Assembly (NCBI GenBank): GCA_036927565.1
Contig: JAYESD010000009.1
Location: 148,946,929 to 149,010,928 of the forward strand
DNA from: Tuctoria greenei
Taxonomy: Eukaryota > Streptophyta > Magnoliopsida > Poales > Poaceae
Length of the DNA: 64,000 nt
Direction of reading: 5' to 3'
Position 1 is the first letter of the stretch. Each line of letters opens with the position of its first letter. The translations under genes were made by a program, and so were the position numbers. Under the pieces are notes generated by a model. The model saw only the letters and a list, made by a program, of their open reading frames with translations. It did no database searches and was not told the origin of the DNA. Positions 10,462-22,272 of the stretch are shown here, piece by piece.

Positions 10462-12557
10462 ATGGTGAGGACTCGCAACCAGAGGGGTGTCAATGGTGAG
10501 GAGGAGAACCATGGAGCACCTCAAAACAACAATGGACAAGGACCTGCTCATGGAGCTATCAACATTGAGCAGCTATTGGCTATGCAAAACCAGCTCATGC
10601 AGACCATGATACAAACAATGGGACAGCTACAGGCTGGCAATATCAACAATCAGCCCCACATGCCTCCACCGCCACCCCCGCCTCCTCATAACCGGTTGGG
10701 AGAGTTTATGAGGACTAGGCCACCGATTTTTGCTCAAGCTGTTGACCCTATGGATGCTGATGATTGGCTCAAGTCCGTGGAGAAGAAGCTAGCCATTGTC
10801 CAATGCAGTGACCGAGAGAAGGTCCTATTTGCTTCTCATCAACTCGTTGGAGCAGCTGCCGATTGGTGGGATTCACTATGCAATGCTCATGAGGATCAAG
10901 AGAGGATCACCTGGACGGAATTCAAGGAGAGTTTCCGTTCTCATTATGTGCCGGAAGGTGTTATGATCTTGAAGAGGCAAGAATTTGAGAATTTAAGGCA
11001 AGGAAGATCAAGCGTGAGTGAATATCTCAACAAGTTCACTCAACTCTCAAGGTATGCGCCTGAGGATGTTAGTCGGGACAGCCAGAAACAGTATTTGTTC
11101 ATGAGAGGCTTGAACAATGAGATCCAAGTGCAACTACTCAACTGTGACTATGCCAACTTTCAGAAGCTTGTGGACAAAGCAATTGTGGTTGAGAACAAGA
11201 TCCGTGAGATGGAGCAAGAAATCAAGAGGAAGGCGCCATATCAAGGACAACAACAAGGAAGTAATGTGCGCCCTTGCCTTGCACCACCCAATGCACCCTA
11301 TTACAGCTCCTCTTTTCCTTCTCAGAGCCCTGGTTATGCACCACACCCAACTCAGTTTGTGCAGCAGCGCCCTGTTATGCAAGCACCTAGGCCTCCAATG
11401 CCTTATGCACCTCGTGCTGATTTTCCTGGATCCAATGTTCAAAACCAAGCTCGTCCCAATAATTCTGGTGGGGTTAAGAAGTCTTATACTTGTGGAGAAG
11501 CTGGACACTTTGCGCATCAATGTCCTAAGTCAGGCCTTGGTCAAGGAAGCAATGCACCGAGGCAAAACCCAAGACCTAATGGAGGACAGCCACAAGGAAG
11601 CCGTGGACAACAGAATTTTGCTCGTGGCAACGTGAACCATGTCTCTACGGAGGATGCTCAACAAGCGGATGACGTGGTCATTGGTATGTTTCTCGCCAAC
11701 TCCAACCCCGCGACTATGTTATTTGATTCTGGAGCATCGCATTCATTCATTGCATCGAAATATGTTGCCAAGTATAGTTTGCCTATCTCTCATATGAAGT
11801 TTACTCTATTGGTTAAGTCTCCTGGAGGAGAGATGAGGACAAATATAGTATGTCCAAAAGTAAGCCTTAGAATAATGGGGGTAGACTTCTCCGCCAACCT
11901 CATTGTTTTGGATTCTCAAGGGTTGGATATTATACTTGATATGGACTGGTTGAGGAAGCACAATGGAGTCATTGAGTGTGCCACAAAGACGGTGAAGTTG
12001 ACCAATGAGGAAGGGATCACCGTAGAATTTGAACCATCTCAAACCGCACCGAGGCAATTGGAGCTGAATCATATAGACGGTGCCACAATTGAGGAGATTC
12101 CAGTAGTGTGTGAATTTTTGGATGTGTTTCCGGATGAGTTGCCAGGTATGCCACCAGATCGAGACGTTGAGTTTGTTATTGATTTAATACCTAGAACTGC
12201 ACCTATAGCTAAGAGGTCGTATAGGATGCCTCCTATGGAATTAGCGGAGCTCAAGAAGCAAATTCAAGAGAAATTAGAGAAGGGTTTTATTCGCCCAAGC
12301 TCGTCACCTTGGGGTGCGCCCGTTCTATTTGTGGACAAGAAGGATGGAACGCAAAGGATGTGTGTGGATTACCGAGCTCTCAACGAGGTGACCATCAAGA
12401 ACAAGTACACCTTTCCCCGTATAGAGGATTTGTTTGATCAGATGAAAGGTGCCTGTGTGTTTTCCAAGATTGATTTGAGGTCAGGTTACTTTCAAATGAA
12501 GATTAGACCATCGGACATACCCAAGACAGCTTTTAGGACACGGTATGGATCCACACC
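10462..12557 (+). pseudogene. K1 gag-protease-RT (5' part of the polyprotein)
   Basis: The start at ATG 10462 (MVRTRNQRG) is the first one after the primer site, and K2 has the same start. Gag has the retrotransposon gag core (LVGAAADWWDS near 10845, EFENLRQGRSSVSEY near 10980) and a zinc knuckle near 11482-11526 that reads SYTCGEAGHFAHQC. The first Cys is Ser here, while K2 keeps CYTC, so nucleic-acid binding by this copy is probably impaired. Protease has DSGASHSF (Asp codon 11725-11727). RT starts near 12280 (EKGFIRPSSSPWGAPVLF). Compared with K2, seven bases are missing at about 12551, which throws RT out of frame just before the MSFGLTNAP motif. Confidence 0.85.
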
Positions 12558-13421
12558 GTGATGTCTTTTGGATTGACAAATGCGCCTGCCTACTTTATGT
12601 ACCTCATGAATAAAGTCTTCATGGGGTACTTGGATAAGTTTGTCGTGGTGTTTATTGATGATATTATGATCTACTCGAAGGATGAGAAGGAACATGAGGA
12701 ACTCTTGAGGCTTACGCTGCAGAAATTGAGGGAGCATCAATTGTATGCCAAGTTCAGCAAGTGCCAGTTTTGGTTGAAAGAGGTGCCATTTTTGGGTCAT
12801 ATAATCTCAGGAGGAGGAGTAACGGTTGACCCCGGAAAAGTGAGAGACGTGTTGAAATGGGAACCGCCGCAAAATGTCAAAGAAATAAGGAGTTTTCTTG
12901 GGATGGCTGGATATTACCGTCGGTTTATCAAGGACTTTTCCAAGATAGCCAAGCCTATGACGGAGTTGCTAATGAAGGGAAAGGCGTTCCAATGGACTGA
13001 AGCTTGTCAAAACAGTTTTGAGGAGTTGAAGAAGAGGTTAACAACAGCCCCAGTTTTGGTATTGCCGGATGTAAGCAAGAGTTTTGACATCTATTGTGAC
13101 GCATCAAGACAAGGACTTGGATGTGTATTGATGCAAGAAGGTCAAGTGGTCGCCTATGCGTCAAGACAATTGAAGAAACATGAACATAATTACCCCACAC
13201 ATGATCTTGAACTAGCAGCCGTGGTACATGCATTGAAGATTTGGAGACACTATATTCTTGGACATAGGTGCAAAATTTACACGGATCATAAGAGTTTGAA
13301 GTATATCTTCACACAAACGGATCTGAACTTGAGGCAACGAAGATGGTTGGAGCTCATCAAAGATTATGATTTGGGGATCAACTATCATCCGGAAAAGGCC
13401 AATGTAGTGGCCGATGCTTGA
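12558..13421 (+). pseudogene. K1 RT-RNase H (middle part)
   Basis: RT continues in a shifted frame: SFGLTNAPAYFMYLMN, then VVVFIDDIMIYS with the catalytic Asp pair at 12657-12662 intact, then the thumb (GHIISGGGVTVDPGK) and RNase H (FDIYCDASRQGLGCVLMQ, then HDLELAAVVHALKIWRHY). A missing T at about 13417-13420 (GATGCTTGAG, where K2 has GATGCTTTGAG) ends the frame just where ADALSRK should be. Confidence 0.85.
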
Positions 13422-15028
13422 GTAGAAAAGGAGTAAGTCATCAACTCACGGTTTGAGAGTTACCATTCGAGTTATGTAAGGAGTTTGAATGGTTGAACCT
13501 CGGGTTTGTGAATGAGATGGGAGTAATGGAGTTAAACCCAACCTTGGAGCAAGAAATTCGAGAAGCACAAACCACGGATGAGGAGATCCAGGAAATCAAG
13601 GAAAGGATCGAGGAAGGGCGAGAATTCAGATTTGATGAAGACGAACATGGTACCTTATGGCTTGGAAAGAGGATTGTGGTACCTAATGTTAGGCATATTC
13701 GGGAAACAATATTGAAGGAGGCACATGACTCACCTTACTCAATTCATCCCGGCTGTACAAAGATGTACAAGGACTTGAAGACATGCTATTGGTGGGCCAG
13801 CATGAAAAAGGACATAGCCGAATATGTTGCATTGTGTGATGTGTGCCAACGAGTTAAAGCAGAACACCAAAGGCCAGCTGGATTATTGCAACCATTAAAG
13901 ATTCCGGAGTGGAAGTGGGAAGAGATTGGTATGGACTTTATAGTTGGATTACCGCGAACTCAGTCTGGCTATGATTCAATATGGGTTATTGTGAATCGAT
14001 TGACAAAATCAGCTCACTTCATCCCTGTCAAGACCAGATATACCATCGCGAAGCTAGCAGAATTGTATATGGAGCATATTGTGTGTCGACACGGAGTACC
14101 GAAGAAGATAGTCTCGGATAGAGGTTCTCAATTTACCTCCAGATTTTGGCAAAAAATGCATGAAGCTTTGGGAACGAGGTTGAATTTTAGTTCAGCATAT
14201 CATCCTCAAACAGATGGACAAACTGAGAGGACCAATCAGATTTTGGAGGACATGTTAAGAGCTTGTGCTTTAAAGCATGAGAAAAGTTGGGACAAAAGCT
14301 TGCCATACGCGGAATTTTCATACAATAATAGTTACCAAGCAAGCTTGAAGATGTCACCATATGAAGCGCTTTATGGGAGGAAGTGTAGGACACCTTTATT
14401 CTGGAATGAGGCAGGAGAAACTCAAGTATTTGGTCCGGACGTGTTGCAAGAAGCCGAAAAGCAAGTCCAAATAATTCGTGAAAACTTAAAGGCTGCCCAG
14501 TATCGACAGAAAGGTTATGCTGATAATAGGCGAAGGAGTTTGACTTTTGAAGTTGGAGATTTTGTATACCTCAAAGTGTCACCTATCAGAGGTCAGCGAC
14601 GGTTTAACGTCAAAGGAAAACTGGCACCATGTTACATCGGACCATCCAAGATTCCGGACAAACGAGGAGAAGTGGCATATCGACTTGAGCTGCCGATGTA
14701 TCTCTCCGATGTACACGACGTATTTCACGTCTCCCAACTCAAGAAGTGTCACAGGGTACCGGAAGAACAAGTGCCGATGGACGAGTTAGAACTTCAAGAG
14801 GATTTGTCCTATGTCGAGCAACCTATCAAAATTTTGGACATGAAGGAAAGGGTCACAAGGAATAAGAGGATCCGTTGGTGCAAAGTGCAATGGAAACACC
14901 ATACGGAAGCCGAAGCTACATGTGAACGTGAAGAAGACCTGAAGGAAGAATTCCCTCATCTTTTCTCCACGCTATCGAATCTCGAGGGCGAGATTCACTT
15001 TAAGGGGGGTAGGTTTGTAACACCCTAA
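13422..15028 (+). pseudogene. K1 integrase with chromodomain-like tail
   Basis: A TGA at 13454-13456 stops the frame at the RNase H/integrase linker; after it 511 codons are open. The zinc-binding HHCC module lies near 13740-13860 (HPGCTKM...CDVCQRVK). The catalytic triad looks complete: MDFIVGLP, VSDRGSQFTS and HPQTDGQTERTNQ. The tail carries FEVGDFVYLKVSPIRG and the chromodomain-like KVQWKHHTEAEATCEREEDL, where the left fragment has Trp for Cys. The stop codon (15026-15028) lies inside the 3' LTR, 13 bases past its first base. Confidence 0.85.
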
Positions 15029-17747
15029 ATTTTCGCATCATGCATTGCATACAAGATCATTCATTAAACATTAATAGAGGAAAAGAAATAAAAATAGCCT
15101 AAAACTTGTAATAGGGAATAGTATAAAATAATAATAACAATATATAATATATGTATATATGAATAAATTATATATAATAATAAATATATATATATATAAA
15201 ATAAATAAAATGAATAAGATAAATAAGATAAATAAAATATAAACAATAATATAATAATATATAAATAAAAAAAGAAAAAAAGAAAAAAAAGGGAACCGCC
15301 GGCCAGGCCGCCCGAACGGCCCAGCCCCGCCGCCCCGCGCAGTGCGCGCCTCCCGCCGCCTGTCGCGTGACCCCGCAGCCAGGTCCCACGTGCGCTGGCC
15401 CCCAGCGCCTGGCCCCGGCCCCGCTCGCGCCACGCGGCCCCGCTCCCGCTGGCTCCCACGCGCCGCGCCGCGCTCCCACGCCGCCTCCCAGCGCCCATCC
15501 CCCATGCGCGCCCCGAGGCCCCAGCTCCGCGCGCAGCGCACCCTGCCCCGACCGGCCCCGACGCGCCGGGCCCCACCCGCACCGCAACTCCCACGCCCCG
15601 ATCCCGCCCGATTTTCCCGCTCGCCCACGCGGTCCCGCCGCCTATAAAAACTCCCGTAGCCTTCGTAGGTTTTTCCTAGACTCCAGAAGCGCCGCCGCCG
15701 GTATAGAAGGCAAAGGGAACCAGAGAACAGAGGGCTGCCGCCAGGGGAAGAAAAGGAAGAAAAAAAGAGGGGAAGAAGAGGAAGAAAAAGCGGAGGGTGC
15801 CGTCGTCCACCGGAGATCGTCGCCGTCATCGTGCCGCCGGAGGACCTTGCGCATCTACTTCGTCTACGCATCGTCCCCATCCCGCGATCATCAAGCCGTC
15901 AGATCTACGGTAGGATTCGTTCCCGATGCGAATTTTAGCGACGTATTAGATCTAATAGACGTAAATTGATTTTAGTTGCACCATAATTTTATTTTCAGCA
16001 GCATTAATCCATGTTAAAACCCCCGTAAACTCATATGAACACGTATGAACTAGTTGCATCTAATTAATAAACAACCATAGTTAATGAATTATTGAATTGT
16101 GCATGCATGCATATCATCGCATGTTGATTAATGTGTGTGCATGATGTTGATTGTATATGTTTTCTTGTATGTATGATCACGCGTAGAGGAATGTGCTCAA
16201 GAGGTCGCATACGAGGATTTCCAGAATCAAGACTTCGAAGCGCTTGAGCAACCCTATCCGCCGGAACAAGGCAAGTGTCCTTGAAGCATATTGATCCTGT
16301 TTTAAAATAAATGTTTTGTTTACAAAACTGCATGCTTGTGTCAATTTGATGGGAATCCTATGGTAGGAAGTTTACTAGATTTGTTTAACCACCCTTGTCA
16401 CCTAGAATTTATGGTAGAGAGTCAGGAAGGGTTTTTACCTTTTTGCTTCGCTTAATTAATTGGGATGGCAACAACACTACACATTTAATTATGTATTAAT
16501 GATATTCTGGTTAATGTGAACTGGTCGATATGGTTTGGTAATGGGTGATCTAAGCAAGCCTGGTATGTGGATGGGTTGGATGTTATGGTGGTTTGCTTGC
16601 TTTAGATCTAAGGACTGGTTCATGCGAGAATAGGCCAGGACTACAGTGCCACCACGAGGCCAAATATGGGTGCGGCATAGCTGATTAATTAGGGCTTTGC
16701 AAGTGCTGTTTGGACCATTGTGGATGCTCGGGGAAGGGGTAGTCGGATTGGGTTTGTTGATGATTGGCGGGACTACCCTGGGATCCGAATGGATCAAGAG
16801 GGGGCCCTTGGTTGAAGATGTGCTCAGTTGGAGGCATCGCCACCAGTGAAACCTCAGTGGGGTCTGAATAGACTAGTAATCCCTTTGTAAAGGCTATTTT
16901 GTGATCTCTTGGCCATACACCAAAGGAAGTGTAATTGGCATAAGGGAGGTTCTTTAGTCGTCGACGGGTGATGAAATCACAAACACATGGGTAAAGTGGT
17001 ACAAACTCTGCAGAGTATTAAAACTATCATGATAGCCGTGCTCCCGGTTATGAGCGCCTGGATGACCTACATGATTAGAGGGAAATTGTGATTTGGGATG
17101 GTTATGGTTTGGTAATGGTTATGGTTGATATTATGATTATGGTTATGGTTATGGATGGAATTATGGTTTATGACATTGATTATGGTTATTGGCAATGGTG
17201 AATTATGGACAGATATTATTATGGTCACATGGTTTATGATGGGTTTACTTCACATAAATATGATACATTGCTTTTCCAAATGGTTTTACTGTACTTTTCA
17301 GCACTTAGCCATTATTATTGTCGTCATTTGAATCAGCCACATGTCATACTTTCCACACTTGCTGAGTACGACATGTACTCACTCTTGCAATCCCCCCCCA
17401 ACAGTTGCAGGTCAGGATTGTGAGTTTAATGGCGATAATGCGGAGTTCTAGGCCGTGTCTACCGTCAGCTTTGCCTGTGGTATTGCGTGGAACTGCGCTA
17501 TCCCTTTTGCTTAGTTTGCTTAGTTACTTAATTAGTTTATTTCCGCTGCATTAGTTGAACCTGTCATTAATACTCATTAGAGCTTGTATCCGAGGATATA
17601 ATGAATTATGTAATAAGAGTACTTATTTAATAATTTGAGCTGTGGTAATTATCTGTTTATCATGTGTGAATCACTCGTGTATGTGTGTTGAACATCCTGG
17701 GCACACATATGCGTTAGCTTGGTTCATTTTCAGAACCGGGCGTCACA
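15016..17747 (+). repeat. K1 LTR, right copy
   Basis: This 2732-bp LTR is the partner of 7400-10192. It is shorter mainly through a gap of about 60 bp in the CpG-rich block and changes in the (TA)n run. TATAAAAA is at 15643-15650. The end GGGCGTCACA at 17747 meets S1 integrase directly, so GAGTG (17748-17752) would be the right copy of the target duplication. The purine tract AAGGGGGGTAGG (15002-15013) stands just before the LTR. Confidence 0.9.
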
Positions 17748-18645
17748 GAGTGTATGTGGCCGAAAACTCATGTTTCATGCCTTCACGGTCACACCACTCC
17801 CCAATGTTGTAGTTCTTGAATTCGGTGCCGTTGTCACTCTGAACCTTGATGATGGGAAGTTGAAATTCCCTTTGAGCACGGTTAGCGAAGGTCTTGAACA
17901 CTTCCGGAGTTTGACTCTTGTCACCTAGAAACAAAGTCCAAGCATAGCGAGAGTAGTCATCAACTATAACAAGACAATAGAGGTTACCGCCAAGACTTTG
18001 ATATGTGGACGGTCTGAAGAGGTCCATGTGGAGTAGCTCAAGTGGCTTGGAGGTTGACACCACTGTCTTCATTGGATGGTGTGAAGCAACTTGCTTCCCG
18101 GCCTGACAAGTGCTACAAAGATTGTTCTTCTCAAATGTGACATCCTTCACGCCGGTCACCATCCTAACCTTGAATGACTTCTTGAGCTTGCTCATCCCTA
18201 TGTGCGCTATGCGTCGATGCCATAGCCAACCCAAACTTGTCTTAGTGAAAAGACAAGTGGTCAAGCTAGGATCCTTGTTGGAGAAGTCTACTAGGTAGAG
18301 ATGTCCATGCCGAAATCCTTTGAAGACTAGTTCTTGGCTTGTTTCACTACTCACAACAACATCATTTTTGCTAAAGGTGCACGTTAGTCCAAGATCACAT
18401 AATTGTGCAATAGAAAATAAATTAAAACAAAGTGACTTAACGTACAATACATTGGAAATAGATAAATCATTTGAAATAGAAATTTTACCTAACCCAATTA
18501 CCTTGCCTTTAGAGTTATCACCAAAGGTGACTTGTTCATGATTGCCAGGGTTTTCTATGGTGGTGAACATACCATCATTGCCGGTCATATGTTGAGTGCA
18601 CCCGCTATCGAGTACCCAATGCTTTCCTCCGGCTTTGTAGTTCAC
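17748..18645 (-). pseudogene. S1 protease and integrase N-terminal part
   Basis: Protease has an intact LDSGCTQHMTG. The GAG-pre-integrase HHCC zinc module reads LWHRRIAHIGMSKL...LCSTCQAGKQ. The integrase core begins LELLHMDLF...VIVDDYSRYAWTLF and goes on to VQSDNGTEF, so two of the three catalytic acids are present. The frame ends at FSATYT, where the K1 LTR joins, before the third acid. Just upstream, near 18648, the gag frame and this frame differ by what looks like a 2-base insertion (TGTAGGTGAAC). Confidence 0.85.
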
Positions 18646-20786
18646 CTACACACATGAATTTTATTTTTAACTTTAGGCACCCAAGCCAACTTAGGTCCTT
18701 GTACGTGTGATACAAGTGTCTTTGGGACCCAAAGTTGCTTGGGGAGCTTCCCCTTCATGCCCTTCATGTCTTTGCCAATGAACCTTGCCTTCACCTTGCC
18801 ATCTACTTTACTCAAGAGATAATAACGATCATTGAAAGTTGATTTGTAATTAATGGGCAATTTTGGAGAAGGCTGGTTAGGAAGAGGACACTCCCTTGTG
18901 TGGTGACCGGTGACCTCACAATATTGGCAATAAGAACCAACTTCCTTGATGAAGCTTGTTCTAAGCTCCGGTGAGGACACCTTTCATTTGTTAGGCACCG
19001 GGAAGGATCCAAGTCCTCTCTTGTTGAAGGCCTTTGCTTGTTGGAAGAGGATTTCCTTGTGCTTGACTTCTCCTTTTGATAGTCTAGCCACACTAGTGCG
19101 GAGACTCTTAATTTCTTCCAACAAGTCCTTCTCCCTAGCATTTTCTTTCAAAGGCAAAGACTTGTGCAAGACATTAGTGGCATGAGAAGTAATGGATACC
19201 TTATCATTAAGAGTTTGTTTATTCATATTTTTTAACTCTTGATCAAGCACTTCATAAGAAAGGTTAAGTGTTTGATGTTCTTGTATTAACTTGTTGTGCT
19301 CTCTCAAGAGTGTTTGGTGGGCTAAGTTAAGCTCATGATGATCTAGCTTGATTTTAGCCTTGTCCTCCCCAATTTGCTTGACACGGGATTTGAGCGTGTC
19401 ATGCTCTTTAAGTATGCTTTCATACTTGTCAAGCAAATCGAGGTTAGCACTCTCAAGCTTGGCACGAGTTTCTTCAAGAGCTTTAACCTTACTCTTTTCT
19501 CTCTTAATGATAGTATGATATTCATTTATTAATGAAGTTAAATCATCGGGGGAAAGCTCATCATCGCTAGAGTCATCACATACCTTGGTGTTACCTTTCG
19601 CCATGAGGCACATGGGTGTTGGATGAAGAGGTGAGTAATCATTGTTGGCAATGGCAAGGCCGGCCAAACTTTCTTCTTCCGCTTCACTGTCTTCATCACT
19701 TGATTCTTCTTCGGTGATCCATTCATTTGCCTCACACAAGAACACCTTTTGTGGACCATTTCTCTTCTTTGGGAAGAGTTTTGCCTTCTTTCCCTTGTCA
19801 TGTTTCCTCTTCCCAAAGGATCTTGGTTTGGGTTTGACCTCTTCTTCATCATCTTCACTATCTTCAAGCTTGCGATGCTTGCTCTTGTGGTTCTCTTTTC
19901 TTTTGTCCGGTTTTGGACAATCATAGGAGATGTGGCCTTGATCACCACAATTATAGCAAGTCTTGTGATCATCTCTCCTTGGTAGAAACACCTTCTTCTT
20001 GGGATCAAAGGTGTATCCCTTCTTAGTAATATTGGAGTTCAAGCGTGAGAACTTTCTAATCATCAATGCAAGCTCATCATCGTCATCTTCACTTGATGCT
20101 TTCTCTTCTTCACTTGAGCTAGGCTCAACCACCTTCTTTTACTTGAGACTTGTCTTCTTGGTGGAGGCCTTTAGGGCAATTGTCTTTGAAGATGATTGCT
20201 CCATCATCCCAAGTACACTCATCTCATGAGCGTGAATCTCTCCAATAAGTTCCGAAACTTCAATATGGTCAAGAGATTCTTTTTGAAGCATGGAGTTGAT
20301 GATGTTGTACTTTGGCTTAGGAAGGAGCATGAGAATCATGCGGTTGATGAGTCCCTTGCCAAGAGAAGCAATGTCAAGAGCATTAATTTCTTCAATAAGC
20401 ACATTCAAGCAAGAGAACATTTCATTGACATTTTCATGAGGTAGCATTTTAAACTCATCATATTTGGCTTTGAGCATGTGATATTTTAGTTCTTTGACAC
20501 GAGAAGAACTCTCATGAAATTCTATCAAGCAAGCCCAAATTTCACAAGCCTTTTCTTTACTAGCAATCCTAGCAAACACATCTTGACTAATGCATTCATA
20601 AATTGCATTCCTAGCTTTAGCATCCCACTTAATTTGATCACCAACATAATTGTGCTCACCAAACCCCGCGTGGGTCGCTTCCCATACTTCGGGAGCAATA
20701 GCCTCTAGATAAGCGCGCATGCGTGCTTTCCAATAGGCAAAGTTCTTGCCCTCGAAGATAGGAACCGAACCCCCAATCTTGGCCAT
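18642..20786 (-). pseudogene. S1 gag
   Basis: ATG at 20786 (MAKIGGSVPIFEGKNF) is the first after the primer site and has the usual copia gag opening with FAYWKARMRAYLEA. The UBN2-type gag core follows (EIWACLIEFHESSSRVKEL). After a TAA at 20139-20141 the same frame resumes with an acidic stretch, a first zinc knuckle (CYNCGDQGHISYDC), a Lys-rich region, and a long coiled coil of about 120 residues at about 19600-19200. A TGA at 18984-18986 precedes a second knuckle (CQYCEVTGHHTREC). Two knuckles split by a coiled coil are typical of grass SIRE-like Gag. Confidence 0.85.
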
Positions 20787-20832
20787 TTTAGCTCTCTAGC
20801 GGTGAAGCTAGAATGATCCAATGAGCAACCTT

Positions 20833-20846
20833 GCTCTGATACCAAT
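20833..20846 (-). other. S1 primer binding site
   Basis: In sense this reads AT then TGGTATCAGAGC, complementary to the 3' end of initiator methionine tRNA, directly after the 5' LTR. It fixes the minus orientation of S1. Confidence 0.9.
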
Positions 20847-22267
20847 TGTAAGGATCGAATGCCCAAGAGGGGGGGTGAATTGGGCTTCTTTTCAAAAATT
20901 AAGGCAATAAAACTTAATTACTAAAAGCCCAATTCCCTAAGCAAACAATCTATGCATTCAAGTGAATAGTAACTTTGCGATATACGAAATGCATAAGTGT
21001 AAGGGAGAGGAAGAGAATGCAAACTCCCGAGGAGACACGAGGATTTATCCCGTGGTTTGGCAAGATCGTCAAGATCTTCCTACGTCCACGTTGTGGCACC
21101 CACCAAAGAGTACAACCACACCCAAGTCACCAAGACTAGGGATCTTCACTATTCTTCTCCGTTTGCCAACCTCGGCAAGGTGGAGCTCAAGCCTTGTACA
21201 ACTTGGATCCTCCGGGCTTCCACAATCGTCTTGGCAAGCTCCGGAAGTCACTCTCAGTTACAATCACCAAGGGACACTCCCTTACAGCTCTCACTACACT
21301 AGAGATTCCAATCACCAAGAATGGAGGCACACAAGCACTATCTCTAGCTAGTTCTAGCCTATCTCTTGGTGTGTAAGTGGTATAGATGATGTAGATGATG
21401 GCTCAATGTCTTGAATGCTTGAGGATGTGTCGAGTATGTCTGGTAGTCAAGACTTGTCGAATAGACAGGTTGAAGGGGTATAAATAGCCAGCCTCCACGA
21501 AATAGTCGTTGGAAAAGTAGGCTGACATCATTGCTCTGCGAACACGAGATGATCCAATGTCCCCCCTTCAGTTATCATCTGTCAAATCCAAATTAGCTGA
21601 TATCATTGTGTCAGATATGACCGTTGTTAGACCGATGTTGCACTTGTCTTCTCATCGGATGATCCGGTGGCACTCCCTCCAGAATTGGTTCAAACTTGAT
21701 GCTTACTGGAGTGATTGACCGATGTGTTTAAGGTTGTACATCGGATGATCCGGTGCTACACTTGGTCTAAGGATATTGCTTACTGTACTGATGGACCGAT
21801 GTAACATTGCCCTTAACATCGGATGATCCGGTGAGTACTTTGTTCTGAGGTCTTCTTCTGCTGAATCAACTCGACCGATGTGTTGTTCTCTGGAAACATC
21901 GGTTGATCCGGTGAGTTGATTTTGTTTGCTTCGAGTTGTTCTAATTGATTCTTTTGTATTTTGCTCGATTGACCTCTTAGACATTTGTTGGAAATATACT
22001 TCTGATGATTTTCAAGCATTGAGTGTTGTCAATTATGGTTGAATGACTTTGACATATGAGCTTTTACTTCTAGTCTTCATAACATTGATTGATCTCATAA
22101 AATGATTGTTTAGGAGTCTCCAATGATCAGTAGTTGATGTTCATATTCATATAGATTTCATTTGATTGAGTGATATGGGAGACCTTGCATCCACAAATTC
22201 ATTAGTAAAATCCAAAGGTTGTCATTAATCACCGAAACCGTACCTCATGGGGGCCTAGATGCTTTCA
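20847..22267 (-). repeat. S1 5' LTR
   Basis: This 1421-bp copy of 1042-2471 carries the same palindromic boxes at about 21540-21915, the TATTTATA box (in sense) near 21480, and a G-run of seven on the plus strand near 20871. It ends GATGCTTTCA, followed by the CCCAT duplication and the T aORF. Confidence 0.9.
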
Positions 22268-22272
22268 CCCAT

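Larger units (their letters stand above)
6845..17747 (+). mobile_element. Tekay/Del-type Ty3-gypsy array K1 (partial tandem)
   Basis: On the plus strand the order is integrase end (6845-7399), LTR (7400-10192), gag-pol (10462-15028), LTR (15016-17747). One gypsy insertion gives LTR-internal-LTR, so the extra integrase end on the left shows that a second copy once stood there. The right LTR ends cleanly at 17747 inside S1 integrase; the left boundary lies inside S1 RNase H with no LTR. A deletion has therefore removed the left LTR, most of the left copy and S1 RT. The clade call rests on the integrase tail with a chromodomain-like motif (KVQWKHHTEAEATWEREEDL), the Met-tRNA primer site and LTRs of about 2.75 kb. 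Confidence 0.85.
1042..22267 (-). mobile_element. Ty1-copia element S1 (SIRE/Maximus-like), carrying K1
   Basis: A complete frame of a copia element on the minus strand: LTRs at 1042-2471 and 20847-22267, TG...CA ends, initiator-Met tRNA binding site at 20833-20844, polypurine tract at 2472-2487, and a perfect 5-bp duplication CCCAT at 1037-1041 and 22268-22272. Order in sense: gag, protease, integrase (cut), RNase H end, then a long extra ORF after pol, which is the SIRE/Maximus layout. The integrase C-terminus, all of RT and part of RNase H are missing and replaced by K1. The two LTRs are still very alike but differ by scattered substitutions and small indels, so the insertion is not recent. 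Confidence 0.88.
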
